DNA from: DATAAZ01 sp036259875
Lineage (GTDB): Bacteria; Actinomycetota; Thermoleophilia; Gaiellales; Gaiellaceae
Assembly (NCBI GenBank): GCA_036259875.1
Contig: DATAAZ010000025.1
Location: 9,502-73,501 of the forward strand
Reading direction: 5' to 3'
DNA: 64,000 nucleotides
Position 1 is the stretch's first letter. Every line of letters starts with the position of its first letter. Below, piece by piece: positions 48,620 to 57,808 of the stretch. The translations under genes were made by a program, and so were the position numbers. The notes beneath the pieces are model-generated. The model did not search any database. It was not told the origin of the DNA and was given only the letters and a program-made list of their open reading frames with translations.

Positions 48620-49186
48620 GTGGTTTCGAGAGGTGAACGCGGCAACCGGGCGGCGCGCGGCCCGGTCGAGCGGCCCGAATCGATCGACGGGCTCGACCGC
48701 GCCATCATCGAGGCGCTCCAGGAGAACGGGCGCGAGTCGTTCCGCCACATCGCGGAGAAGCTCGGCGTCTCGGAGGCGACGGTCCGCAACCGCTACGCGC
48801 GCCTGACGCGCGCGAACGTGCTCCAGGTCACCGGCGTCACGAACCCGCTCGGGCTCGGGTTCGACGCGCAGGCGATGCTGGGGATCAAGACGAGCGGGCG
48901 CGTCGAGGAGGTCGCGGACGAGATCGCAAGCTGGCGCGAGGCCGACTACGTCGTCGTGACCGCGGGCCAGTTCGACCTGCTCGTCGAGGTCGTCTGCGCC
49001 GACAAGCGCCACCTGCTCGACATGATCAACCGCATTCGAGCGATCCGGGGCGTCGTCTCGACGGAGAGCTTCGTCTACCTGGAGCTCTGGAAGCAGCTCT
49101 ACGACTGGGGTGCGCGCCCGAACGGCGCGCAGTCAGGGAATCGGGCGGCCGGGAACGGCCGTACCAGGAATCGGAGGTCGAAATGA
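48620..49186 (+). CDS. Lrp/AsnC-family transcriptional regulator
   Basis: The protein has 188 residues from GTG 48620. An ATG at 48575 would give 203 but lies within the palindrome. The helix-turn-helix is at about 24-70 (GLDRAIIEALQENGRESFRH, LGVSEATVRNRYARLTRANV). The RAM/effector domain follows, with GQFDLLVEVVCADKRHLLD and TESFVYLELWKQ. The C-terminal tail is basic. Its stop overlaps the first aldehyde dehydrogenase (ATGA). It probably senses a polyamine or amino acid and controls this locus. Confidence 0.87.
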   Translation: MVSRGERGNRAARGPVERPESIDGLDRAIIEALQENGRESFRHIAEKLGVSEATVRNRYARLTRANVLQVTGVTNPLGLGFDAQAMLGIKTSGRVEEVADEIASWREADYVVVTAGQFDLLVEVVCADKRHLLDMINRIRAIRGVVSTESFVYLELWKQLYDWGARPNGAQSGNRAAGNGRTRNRRSK

Positions 49187-50628
49187 GCGTCGCGGTGTCC
49201 AGCCACAAGAACCTCGTCGGCGGCGAGTGGGTCGAGGCCGTCGAAGGAGGCGTCCAGGAGGTCGTCAACCCCGCGACCGGCGAGACGATCGCCGAGGTCC
49301 CGCGCGGCGCTCAAGGAGACGTCGACCGCGCCGTCGCGGCGGCGAAGCGCGCTTTCCCCGAGTGGCGCGAGACGACTCCGAAGGACCGCGCGGAGATGCT
49401 GATCGCGCTTGCGGACGCGCTGGACGAGCACGGGGAGGAGCTGCGGCGCCTCGAGTCGCAGAACGTCGGCAAGCCGCAGGGCGTCGTCTACGACGAGATT
49501 CCGATGTCCTCGGACAACCTCCGCTTCTTCGCCGGCGCGGCGCGCTGCCTCGAGGGGAAAGCGGCGGGCGAGTACATGCAGGGATACACCTCGATGATCC
49601 GCCGCGAGCCCGTCGGCGTCGTCGGCCAGATCGCTCCGTGGAACTACCCGCTGATGATGGCGGTCTGGAAGATCGGGCCCGCGCTCGCGGCGGGAAACGT
49701 CGTCGTTCTCAAGCCCTCCGAGCAGACGCCGCTCACGACGCTCATGCTGGCCGAGTATGCCGCCGAGATCTTTCCGCCCGGCGTCCTGAACGTGATCACG
49801 GGGGACGGGGAGCCGGTCGGCGCCGGGATCGTTCGCCACCCGGACGTCCGGATGGTCTCGCTCACGGGCGACGTAGCGACCGGAAAGGAGGTGGCGCGGG
49901 CGGCGGCCGAGACGCTGAAGCGCGTCCACCTCGAGCTGGGCGGCAAGGCACCCGTGGTCGTCTTCGACGACGCGGATCCGGCGGCGGTCGCCGAGGGCGT
50001 CAAGATCGCCGGCTACTGGAACTCCGGCCAGGACTGCACCGCGGCGGCGCGGGTCGTCGCCGGCCCGAAGATCTACGAGAGCCTTCTCGACGAGCTCGTC
50101 CCCGCCGTCCAGTCGCTCAAGGTCGGCGACCCGGCCGAGGGCGAGGAGGTCGAGATGGGACCCGTCATCTCGAAGGCGCAGCAGGAGCGCGTCTTCGGGT
50201 TCCTCGAGCGGGCGACCTCGGGCGGCAAGGCGCGCGTCCTCACCGGCGGCGACGCAAACGGCGACCGCGGCTTCTTCGTCAGGCCGACGGTCGTCGTGGA
50301 CGTCGACCAGGATGACGAGATCGTGAAGCGCGAGGTCTTCGGGCCGGTCGTCACGGTCCAGCGCTTCGCGGAGGACGACCAGGCGCTCGCCTGGGCGAAC
50401 GACGTCGACTACGGGCTCTCGGCCTCGGTGTGGACGCGCGACGTCGGCCGGGCGTTGAACGCGGCGCGAAAGCTCGAGTTCGGAACGGTGTGGATCAACG
50501 ACCACATCCCGATCGTCTCGGAGATGCCGCACGGCGGCTTCAAGCAGTCCGGCTACGGCAAGGACATGTCGATGTACTCGGTCGAGGAGTACACCCAGGT
50601 GAAGCACGTGATGGCCAAGATCGCGTGA
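49183..50628 (+). CDS. Aldehyde dehydrogenase (aminobutyraldehyde/betaine-aldehyde type)
   Basis: This 481-residue NAD(P)-dependent enzyme oxidises an amino-aldehyde to the acid. It shows VGQIAPWNYPLMMAVWKIGP, the Lys of LKPSEQTPLT, the catalytic Glu in HLELGGKAPVVV and the nucleophile Cys in GYWNSGQDCTAAARV. The end is MPHGGFKQSGYGKDMSMYS, as in gamma-aminobutyraldehyde dehydrogenases. GGAGGT precedes the ATG. ATGA and GTGA overlaps join it to the Lrp gene and the next dehydrogenase. Confidence 0.95.
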   Translation: MSVAVSSHKNLVGGEWVEAVEGGVQEVVNPATGETIAEVPRGAQGDVDRAVAAAKRAFPEWRETTPKDRAEMLIALADALDEHGEELRRLESQNVGKPQGVVYDEIPMSSDNLRFFAGAARCLEGKAAGEYMQGYTSMIRREPVGVVGQIAPWNYPLMMAVWKIGPALAAGNVVVLKPSEQTPLTTLMLAEYAAEIFPPGVLNVITGDGEPVGAGIVRHPDVRMVSLTGDVATGKEVARAAAETLKRVHLELGGKAPVVVFDDADPAAVAEGVKIAGYWNSGQDCTAAARVVAGPKIYESLLDELVPAVQSLKVGDPAEGEEVEMGPVISKAQQERVFGFLERATSGGKARVLTGGDANGDRGFFVRPTVVVDVDQDDEIVKREVFGPVVTVQRFAEDDQALAWANDVDYGLSASVWTRDVGRALNAARKLEFGTVWINDHIPIVSEMPHGGFKQSGYGKDMSMYSVEEYTQVKHVMAKIA

Positions 50629-52112
50629 TCGCCACGCGCCTCCTGATCGGCGGTGAGCAGGTCGCCGGCGACGGCGACCCGCTCCCGGTCGAGAACCCGT
50701 TCACGGAGGAGACGTTCACGTCCGTCCGCCTGCCCTCGCGGGAGCAGACCGACGCCGCGATCGCCGCTGCGCGCGAGGCGGCAGGCGGCTGGGCGCGCAC
50801 GCCCGCGATCGAGCGAGCCGAGCTCTTGCACGAGGTCGCGGCTCGCCTGCGCGCGCGCGCGGACGAGCTCGCGGAGATGATGAGCCGCGAGGGCGGCAAG
50901 CCGCTGGTCGAGAACTCCGACGAGGTCGGCTGGACGGCGGCCGCGTTCGACTACTACGCCGAGATGGGCCGGAACTTCGCCGGCCGCGTGATTCCGTCGA
51001 TCGAGGCGACGCAGCTCTCGCTCGTTCTCAAGGAGCCGATCGGCGTCGTCGGGTGCATCGTCCCGTGGAACTACCCGCTTCTCCTGCTCGCCTGGAAGGC
51101 GGCGCCCGCGCTCGCGGCGGGGAACACGGTCGTCTGCAAGCCCTCGGAGCTGACGCCGCTCTCGACGCTCGCGCTCGCGCCGTGCTTCGAGCACCTGCCG
51201 CCGGGGGTCGTGAACCTCCTCGCGGGCGGCGGAGACGTCGGCGAGACGATCGTCCGCGACGAGCGCGTCGCCTGCATCGCTTTCACGGGTTCCGTCGAGA
51301 CGGGCAAGCGGATCGCGCGCCTCGCCGCTGACCGCGTCGCCCGCGTCAACCTCGAGCTCGGCGGGAAGGACCCGTTCATCGTCTGCGCCGACGTCGCCGA
51401 TCGGATCGACGTTGCGGCGAAGGGCGGCGCCTGGGCGGCTTTCCTGAACGCGGGCCAGGTCTGCACGTCGGCCGAGCGCTTCTACGTGATGGAGCCGGTC
51501 TACGACGACTTCCTCTCCGAGTTCGTCGACTACACGGAGTCACTCGTCCTCGGAGACCCGCTCGACCCGCGGACGGACATCGGCCCGCTCGTCTCGGCGC
51601 GCCAGCGCGAGCGCGTCACCGCGCAGCTCGACGCCGCCGTGGCCGCCGGCGCGCAGCTCGCGACGGGCGGCGACGGCGCCCGCCCATCGACCGGCCACTT
51701 CTTCGCGCCCGCCGTCGTGACGGGCACGCCGGCCGAGACCGACCTCCTCCGCGAGGAGACGTTCGGCCCCGTCGCACCGATCGTGCCCGTCCGCTCGCTT
51801 GACGAGGCGATCGAGCTCGCGAACGGGACCCGCTTCGGACTCGGCTGCACGGTCTACACGCGCGATCTCGAGGCCATCTTCCGCTGCATGCGCGAGATCA
51901 AGGCGGGCACCGTCTGGTTCAACGATCCGCTGACCGACAACGACGCGGGGCCGTTCGGTGGGATGAAGCAATCGGGGCTTGGGCGTGAGCTCGGCCAAGA
52001 GGGGCTCGAGGCCTTCCAGGAGACGAAACACGTGCATCTCGACACCGTCATCGAGCCGAAGGACTGGTGGTACCCATACGGCGGCGGCGAGCTCCAGGCA
52101 AAGGGGGCGTGA
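50625..52112 (+). CDS. Second aldehyde dehydrogenase of the polyamine locus
   Basis: This 495-residue protein is a paralogue of the preceding gene. Motifs are VGCIVPWNYPLLLLAWKAAP, CKPSELTPLS, NLELGGKDPFIV (Glu) and FLNAGQVCTSAERF (Cys), then PFGGMKQSGLGRELGQEGLE. The tail (IEPKDWWYPYG) is like succinate-semialdehyde/betaine-aldehyde dehydrogenases. With the first enzyme it could act on sequential aldehydes (aminobutyraldehyde, succinate semialdehyde). GTGA overlaps on both sides place it inside the operon. Confidence 0.95.
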   Translation: MIATRLLIGGEQVAGDGDPLPVENPFTEETFTSVRLPSREQTDAAIAAAREAAGGWARTPAIERAELLHEVAARLRARADELAEMMSREGGKPLVENSDEVGWTAAAFDYYAEMGRNFAGRVIPSIEATQLSLVLKEPIGVVGCIVPWNYPLLLLAWKAAPALAAGNTVVCKPSELTPLSTLALAPCFEHLPPGVVNLLAGGGDVGETIVRDERVACIAFTGSVETGKRIARLAADRVARVNLELGGKDPFIVCADVADRIDVAAKGGAWAAFLNAGQVCTSAERFYVMEPVYDDFLSEFVDYTESLVLGDPLDPRTDIGPLVSARQRERVTAQLDAAVAAGAQLATGGDGARPSTGHFFAPAVVTGTPAETDLLREETFGPVAPIVPVRSLDEAIELANGTRFGLGCTVYTRDLEAIFRCMREIKAGTVWFNDPLTDNDAGPFGGMKQSGLGRELGQEGLEAFQETKHVHLDTVIEPKDWWYPYGGGELQAKGA

Positions 52113-53233
52113 CGGTGGCGATCGAGGAACGGGTTCGAACCGAGGCGCGTGCGGCGCCGGTCGCGGAGACGCCGGACGTCCGCCTGGAGCGCGTGACGAA
52201 GCGCTTCGACGACGTCGTCGCGGTCGACGACGTGTCCCTCACGATCGAGCCCGGGAGCTTCTTCGCGCTCCTCGGCCCGTCCGGCTGCGGGAAGACCACG
52301 ACCCTCCGGATGATCGGCGGCTTCGAGGAGCCGACCGCGGGGACGATCTACCTGGGCGAACGCGAGGTGACCGGCCTACCGCCGTACAAGCGCGACGTCA
52401 ACACGGTTTTCCAGAGCTATGCCCTCTTCCCGCACCTCTCGATCTTCGAGAACGTCGCGTTCGGCCTACGCCGGCGCGGCCTGAAGGGTCTCGAGGTGAA
52501 GCGGCGCGTCGGCCAGATGCTCGAGCTCGTCGACCTCGCGGGCTTCGAAAAGCGCAAGCCGCGCCAGCTCTCCGGCGGTCAACAGCAGCGCGTCGCGCTC
52601 GCGCGCGCGCTGGTGAACAGCCCGCGCGTCCTCCTTCTGGACGAGCCGCTCGGCGCGCTCGATCTGAAGCTCCGTAGGCAGATGCAGCTCGAGCTGAAGC
52701 GGATCCAGCACGACGTCGGCATCACGTTCGTTCACGTCACGCACGACCAGGAAGAAGCGATGACGATGGCCGACCGGATCGCCGTCATGAACCGCGGTCG
52801 GATCGAGCAGCTCGGCGCCCCCGCCGAGCTCTACGAGGAGCCTCGCACGCCGTTCGTGGCTCGCTTCCTCGGAGTCTCCAACCTCCTCGCGGGTCAGGCG
52901 GATGGAAACGGCGCGGTTCGCCTCTCGGACGGGACGATCGTCCAGGCGCCCGCCGTCCGTGACCGGCGCGGCCCGGTCGGGGTGGGCATCCGTCCCGAGA
53001 AGATCCGGCTGGGGACGACGGACGCGAACGTGCTCGCGGGCGAGGTGAAGGAGCGGAGCTACGTCGGCGTCGCGACCCAGTACATCATCGAGACGCCGGC
53101 CGGCTCGCTGACCGTGTACGTCCAGAACGCCGACAAGGCCGCGAGCGCGTACCGGCCCGGGGACCGCATCACGCTCAGTTGGAGCCCGGACACGACGTTC
53201 GTGGTCGAACACGAGGAGGACCGCACCGAATGA
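52109..53233 (+). CDS. potA: Polyamine ABC transporter ATPase
   Basis: This 374-residue ATPase has Walker A GPSGCGKTTTLRM, the Q-loop in NTVFQSYALFP, signature LSGGQQQRVALARAL, Walker B LLLDEPLGALD and switch His in HVTHDQEEAM. The C-terminal TOBE regulatory domain (VGIRPEKIRLG) is typical of PotA. The start is GTG 52109, overlapping the dehydrogenase stop (GTGA). Its stop overlaps potD. Confidence 0.95.
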   Translation: MTVAIEERVRTEARAAPVAETPDVRLERVTKRFDDVVAVDDVSLTIEPGSFFALLGPSGCGKTTTLRMIGGFEEPTAGTIYLGEREVTGLPPYKRDVNTVFQSYALFPHLSIFENVAFGLRRRGLKGLEVKRRVGQMLELVDLAGFEKRKPRQLSGGQQQRVALARALVNSPRVLLLDEPLGALDLKLRRQMQLELKRIQHDVGITFVHVTHDQEEAMTMADRIAVMNRGRIEQLGAPAELYEEPRTPFVARFLGVSNLLAGQADGNGAVRLSDGTIVQAPAVRDRRGPVGVGIRPEKIRLGTTDANVLAGEVKERSYVGVATQYIIETPAGSLTVYVQNADKAASAYRPGDRITLSWSPDTTFVVEHEEDRTE

Positions 53234-54408
53234 CAGACCCGATCACCCGTCGCGAGCTGCTCAGGCGCGCCGCCCTCGGCGGCGCCGCGCTCGGCGTCCC
53301 GTCTCTCCTCGCCGCGTGCGGCGGCGACGGGATCGAAGGCGAGGCCGGCCAGGAGACGGAGCCGACGACGAGCGTCCGCAGGGAACTCGCCAAGACCCTG
53401 GTCTTCGCGAACTGGCCGTTTTACATCGATATCTCCGAGGACGGGAACCGCCGCCCGACGCTCGAGCAGTTCACGAGGGAGACGGGGGTCAGGGTGCGTT
53501 ACATCGAGGAGGTGAACGACAACGAGGAGTGGTTCGGCAAGTACCAGGCCCAACTCGCGCGCGGTGACGACATCGGCCGCGACATCGTCGTCCTGACCGA
53601 CTGGATGGCCGCCCGGATGCTTCGCCTCGACTACCTCCAGCCGCTCGACAGGGAGACGATCCCGAACGCCGACAACCTCGTCGCGAACCTCCGCAGCCCG
53701 GGATGGGACCCGGACCGCGAGTACAGCCTTCCGTGGCAGTCGGGCCTCACCGGGATCGCATGGAACAGGAAGCGTACGGGCGGTCCGGTCACCACGGTCG
53801 AGCAGCTCCTGACCGACCCGAAGCTGAAGGGCAGGGTCACGATGCTGACGGAGATGCCCGACACCGTGGGCGTCACGATGGCGGCGAACGGCGATGACCC
53901 GGAGAACGTCACGCCCGAAGGGTTCAGCCGGGCGGTCGACACGATCCGGGGGGCGGTCGACTCCGGCCAGATCCGCCGCTTCACCGGTAACGACTACACG
54001 GACGACCTCATCGCCGAGAACGTCTGGGCGGCGCTCGCCTGGTCGGGAGACATCGTCTCGACGGTCAAGCCGGAGAAGCCGGAAATCGAATTCTCGGTGA
54101 TCGAGACGAAGAGCCATATCTGGACGGACAACATGCTGATCCCGCTCGGCGGTGATGTGTTCACGGCGTCGACGTTCATGAACTTCGTCTACGACCCGAA
54201 GATCGCCGCCCAAATCGAGGCGTACGTGAACTACATCTGCCCGGTCGAGGGCGCCCAGGAGGAGATCAGGAACACCGATCCGTCGCTTGCCGAGAACGAG
54301 CTCATCTTCCCGACCGAGGAAACGCGGGCGAACACGTTCATCTTCGACGCCGAGGCGGCCGACAACCCGGACTTCAAGGAGCAGTTCCAGGCCGTCATCG
54401 GTGCGTAG
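53230..54408 (+). CDS. potD: Polyamine ABC transporter substrate-binding lipoprotein
   Basis: This 392-residue protein has an N-terminal twin-arginine-like TRRELLRRAALGGAAL and a lipobox ending LLAAC (Cys about 33), so a Tat- or Sec-exported lipoprotein on the outer face of the membrane. The mature part opens LVFANWPFYIDIS and contains WQSGLTGIAWN, consistent with PotD/PotF periplasmic polyamine-binding folds. ATGA overlap with potA. A structured repeat (copy C) separates it from the permease genes. Confidence 0.93.
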   Translation: MTDPITRRELLRRAALGGAALGVPSLLAACGGDGIEGEAGQETEPTTSVRRELAKTLVFANWPFYIDISEDGNRRPTLEQFTRETGVRVRYIEEVNDNEEWFGKYQAQLARGDDIGRDIVVLTDWMAARMLRLDYLQPLDRETIPNADNLVANLRSPGWDPDREYSLPWQSGLTGIAWNRKRTGGPVTTVEQLLTDPKLKGRVTMLTEMPDTVGVTMAANGDDPENVTPEGFSRAVDTIRGAVDSGQIRRFTGNDYTDDLIAENVWAALAWSGDIVSTVKPEKPEIEFSVIETKSHIWTDNMLIPLGGDVFTASTFMNFVYDPKIAAQIEAYVNYICPVEGAQEEIRNTDPSLAENELIFPTEETRANTFIFDAEAADNPDFKEQFQAVIGA

Positions 54409-54440
54409 GCGCCTAGAGCGGTGACGAAGACTTCAGTCCC

Positions 54441-54512
54441 ACCGACCGGTCGTTTCAGGCGGACGCGCGCGCAAAGCCCGCGCCTCCCGACTGTCGGCCC
54501 GTAAGCGGCGCC
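54441..54512. repeat. Structured repeat, copy C, between potD and potB
   Basis: This copy is related to copies A and B at 22.9 kb. It opens accgaccggtcgtttcaggc then ggacgcgcgcgcaaagcccg, and ends gcggcgcc. The first hairpin core is GCGCG...CGCGC around AAAGC. It fills the 111-bp gap inside the pot operon. Here it could reduce read-through so that binding protein is made in excess of permease. Confidence 0.55.
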
Positions 54513-54519
54513 GAAGGCC

Positions 54520-55374
54520 GTGCTCCATCGCCGACGCGGATTGACGCCGTACCTCCTTCTCGTGCCCGGCCTCGCTTGGCTGGCCGTGTTCTTCGTCGTG
54601 CCGATGTTCTATCTCGGCTACACGTCGCTCCAAGCCGGCGAGGTCCTCACGGGCTACACGTTCCAGTGGGCCTGGGAGAACTACAGCGACGCGTTCACGC
54701 TCTACCGCGGCCACTTCGCGCGCTCGCTCGAGTACGCCGGCCTCGCGACGGCGATCGCCTTCCTCGTCAGCTATCCGCTCGCGTACTGGATCGCGTTCCG
54801 GGCCGGGCGCTGGAAGAACCTCTTCCTCCTCCTCGTCATCGCGCCGTTCTTCGTGACCTACCTGATCCGGACGATCGCATGGAAGACGATGCTTGCCGAC
54901 CAGGGCCCTGTCGTCGGATTCCTGCGCGACATCCAGCTCGTCTCCGAGGACGGGCGCCTCCTCGCGACGACGACCGCCGTCGTCGCCGGCATCACCTACA
55001 ACTACCTCCCCTTCATGGCGCTCCCGCTCTACGTCAGCCTCGAGCAGATCGACCGCGGCCTCATCGAGGCGGCCCAGGACCTCTATGCGAGCCGCGTCAA
55101 GGCGTTCCTGCGCGTCACGCTCCCGCTCTCTGCCCCGGGGATCTTCGCCGGCACCGTCCTGACGTTCATTCCGGCGGCCGGCGACTTCATCAACGCCGAG
55201 CTGCTCGGGACGCCGCGGCAGCAGATGATCGGAAACGTCATCCAGTCGCAGTTCAAGGAGATCGCCGACTATCCGCAGGCGGCGGCGCTCTCCTTCGTCC
55301 TCATGGCCACCATCCTGCTCGCGATCGTCGTCTATGCGCGGGCGATCGGGACGGAACGGGCGACGGCGGGATGA
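54520..55374 (+). CDS. potB: Polyamine ABC transporter permease
   Basis: This 284-residue inner-membrane permease has six hydrophobic helices. TPYLLLVPGLAWLAVFFVVP is TM1, and the ABC-interaction EAA loop appears as EAAQDLYASRVKAFLRVTLP. GTG 54520 follows repeat C with no strong Shine-Dalgarno. ATGA overlap with potC. Confidence 0.93.
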   Translation: MLHRRRGLTPYLLLVPGLAWLAVFFVVPMFYLGYTSLQAGEVLTGYTFQWAWENYSDAFTLYRGHFARSLEYAGLATAIAFLVSYPLAYWIAFRAGRWKNLFLLLVIAPFFVTYLIRTIAWKTMLADQGPVVGFLRDIQLVSEDGRLLATTTAVVAGITYNYLPFMALPLYVSLEQIDRGLIEAAQDLYASRVKAFLRVTLPLSAPGIFAGTVLTFIPAAGDFINAELLGTPRQQMIGNVIQSQFKEIADYPQAAALSFVLMATILLAIVVYARAIGTERATAG

Positions 55375-56210
55375 CGGTCGCGGCCGAGACGCTCCCCGCG
55401 CGGGCCCGCCCGCCCGTCACTGCGCGCGCCTGGGCGGCGGCGCGTCACCACACGCTGACGCTCTTCGCCCTCCTCGCCTTCGCCTACCTGCTCATCCCGA
55501 TCGCGATCGTCATCCTCTTCTCGTTCAACGACCCGGCCGGACGGCGGAACCTCACCTGGCAGGGGTTCACGTTCGACAACTGGGCCCACCCATTCGCCTA
55601 CCCCGACCTGCGGGCGGCCGTCGAGCTTTCGCTCCAGATCGCGGCGCTCGCGAGCATCGGTGCGACGGCGCTCGGGACGGCGATTGCGCTCGCGCTCGTC
55701 CGCTACCGGTTTCGCGGCCGCGGCGCCACCGGCCTCCTCGTCTTCCTCCCGATGGCGACCCCGGAGATCGTGATGGGCTCCTCGCTCCTGACGCTCTTCC
55801 TGAACTACGGCTTCCCGCTCGGGTTCACGACGATCCTGATCGCCCACGTGATGTTCAACATCAGCTACGTGGTCGTGACGGTGCGCGCGCGGCTCGCCGG
55901 GTTCGACCGGCACCTCGAGGAGGCGGCGATGGACCTCTTCGCGGGACCGTGGACGACCTTCACGCGCGTGACGCTCCCGCTGATCGCGCCGGGAATCCTC
56001 GCCGCCGCGCTGCTCGCGTTCGCGCTCTCGGTCGACGACTTCGTGATCACGTACCTCGTCTCCGGCGCCGAGACGACCTTCCCGCTCTTCGTCTGGGGCG
56101 CGGCGCGCGTGGCCGTTCCGCCGCAGATCAACGTGATCGGCTCGGCGATCTTCATCGTCGCGCTCGCGCTCATGTTCCTCAACGTCCTCTACCAGCGCCG
56201 CCGCGTCTGA
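55371..56210 (+). CDS. potC: Polyamine ABC transporter permease
   Basis: This 279-residue permease has six helices and the EAA loop EEAAMDLFAGPWTTFTRVTL. LIPIAIVILFSFNDPAG near TM1 and SVDDFVITYLVSG near the C-terminus are PotC/PotI hallmarks. Co-translated with potB. Confidence 0.94.
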   Translation: MTVAAETLPARARPPVTARAWAAARHHTLTLFALLAFAYLLIPIAIVILFSFNDPAGRRNLTWQGFTFDNWAHPFAYPDLRAAVELSLQIAALASIGATALGTAIALALVRYRFRGRGATGLLVFLPMATPEIVMGSSLLTLFLNYGFPLGFTTILIAHVMFNISYVVVTVRARLAGFDRHLEEAAMDLFAGPWTTFTRVTLPLIAPGILAAALLAFALSVDDFVITYLVSGAETTFPLFVWGAARVAVPPQINVIGSAIFIVALALMFLNVLYQRRRV

Positions 56211-56220
56211 AAGGAGCCAG

Positions 56221-57750
56221 ATGAGCCCGAACTCTCCCTTCTCCGCCGCCGAGCTCCAGCGCGCAGCGCGCGACCACCTGTGGCTCCACTTCACCCGGAT
56301 GGGGACGTACGCCGACGGCGAGGTGCCCGTGATCGTCCGTGGCGACGGCTGCTACCTCGAGGACGCGAACGGGAAGCGCTACCTCGACGCGCTCGCCGGC
56401 CTCTTCGCGGTCAACGTCGGCTACGGGTTCGGCGAGGAGATCGGGGAGGCGGCGGCCGCGCAGATGCGGGAGCTCCCGTTCTACACGAACTGGAGCTACG
56501 CGCACCCGCGCGCGATCGAGCTCGCCGCCGAGCTCGCATCGCTCGCGCCGGGCGACCTGAACCGCGTCTTCTTCGTGAACGGCGGGTCCGAGGCCGTCGA
56601 GTCGGCCTGGAAGCTCGCGCGCCAGTACTACGCCGCCCGCGGTGACTCCCGCCGAGCGGAGGTGTCCGACCGCATGGTCGTCGGCGCACGGATCGAGGAG
56701 CAGCCGACGCACGAGCGCCGCTGGAAGGCGGTCGCACGCCGGATCGCCTACCACGGGACGACCATGGGAGCGCTCTCGATCAACGGCATCGCCGCCCTGC
56801 GCGCGCCGTTCGAGCCGCTCGTCCCCGACGTGGTCCACGTCTGGAACACGAACCGCTACCACCGTCCGCTCAACGAGACGGAAGACGAGTTCACGAAGTT
56901 CCTCCTCACGGATCTCGAGGAAGCGATCGAGGCCGCCGGCCCGGAGACGGTCGCGATGGTGATCATGGAGCCCGTCCAGAACGCGGGCGGTTCGTTCACG
57001 CCGCCGGCGGGCTACTTCGCGGGCGTCCGCGAGATTTGCGACCGCTACGGGATCCTCCTCTGCGCCGACGAGGTCATCACGGGCTTCGGGCGCCTCGGCG
57101 CCTGGTTCGGCTCCGAGCGCTACGACATCCGCCCCGATCTGATCACGTGTGCGAAGGGGCTCTCGTCCGCGTATGCGGCGATCGGCGCCGTGATCGCGCG
57201 CGACGCCGTCATGGAGCCCTTCCTCGAGGGGACGACGATGTACTCCCACGGGATCACGTTCGGGGGACATCCCGTCCAGGCGGCGATCGCGCTCAAGAAC
57301 CTCGAGATCATGCGGCGCGAGCGGATCGTCGAGCGCGTCGCCGAGCAGCAGGACGCCTTCCGCACGACGCTCGAGCAGTTGCTCGATCTCCCGATCGCGG
57401 GCGACCTGCGCGGGACCGGCTACTTCTACGCGCTCGAGCTCGTCAAGGACAAGGAGACGCGCGAGACCTTCTCCGACGAGGAGTGCGAGTCGCTCCTCCG
57501 CGGCTTCCTCTCCCCGCGCCTCTTCGAGCGCGGTCTCATCTGCCGCGCGGACGACCGGGGCGACCCGGTCGTCCAGATCTCGCCCCCGCTCGTCGCCGGG
57601 CAGGCGGAGTTCGACAGGATCGCCGCCATCCTGGGCGACGTCCTCTCGGAGGCGTGGGACCGCCTCGATCGCGGGGTCTCCCAGGTGGCCGGCCGCGCCG
57701 CGGCCGCACCTGCGGAGGCACGCATCGCGCCGGTCGCCGAACCTCATTGA
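56221..57750 (+). CDS. Class-III aminotransferase of the polyamine locus (SpuC/putrescine-pyruvate type)
   Basis: This 509-residue PLP enzyme shows LDALAGLFAVNVGYG (substrate loop), NGGSEAVESAWKLARQY, CADEVITGFGRLGAWFG and the Schiff-base Lys in TCAKGLSSAY. It is the paralogue of 525-1904 but has an inserted segment around residues 140-165 and a longer C-terminus. In context it would transaminate putrescine, spermidine or a gamma-amino acid, delivering the aldehyde to the dehydrogenases upstream. AAAGGAG precedes the ATG, 10 bp after potC. This is the last gene of the pot block. Confidence 0.94.
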   Translation: MSPNSPFSAAELQRAARDHLWLHFTRMGTYADGEVPVIVRGDGCYLEDANGKRYLDALAGLFAVNVGYGFGEEIGEAAAAQMRELPFYTNWSYAHPRAIELAAELASLAPGDLNRVFFVNGGSEAVESAWKLARQYYAARGDSRRAEVSDRMVVGARIEEQPTHERRWKAVARRIAYHGTTMGALSINGIAALRAPFEPLVPDVVHVWNTNRYHRPLNETEDEFTKFLLTDLEEAIEAAGPETVAMVIMEPVQNAGGSFTPPAGYFAGVREICDRYGILLCADEVITGFGRLGAWFGSERYDIRPDLITCAKGLSSAYAAIGAVIARDAVMEPFLEGTTMYSHGITFGGHPVQAAIALKNLEIMRRERIVERVAEQQDAFRTTLEQLLDLPIAGDLRGTGYFYALELVKDKETRETFSDEECESLLRGFLSPRLFERGLICRADDRGDPVVQISPPLVAGQAEFDRIAAILGDVLSEAWDRLDRGVSQVAGRAAAAPAEARIAPVAEPH

Positions 57751-57774
57751 CATACGGCGGCGGTGGGATAGGTT
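57747..57774 (+). promoter_or_regulatory. Vegetative-type promoter of the amino-acid transporter operon
   Basis: TTGACA (57747-57752) and TAGGTT (57769-57774) are separated by 16 bases, the -35 being a perfect consensus that overlaps the end of the aminotransferase gene. Transcription would begin near 57781, giving a short leader with AAGGAG before the ATG at 57809. Confidence 0.7.
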
Positions 57775-57808
57775 CTCGCCGCAAAACGCGTACAAAGGAG
57801 AAGCCAGG

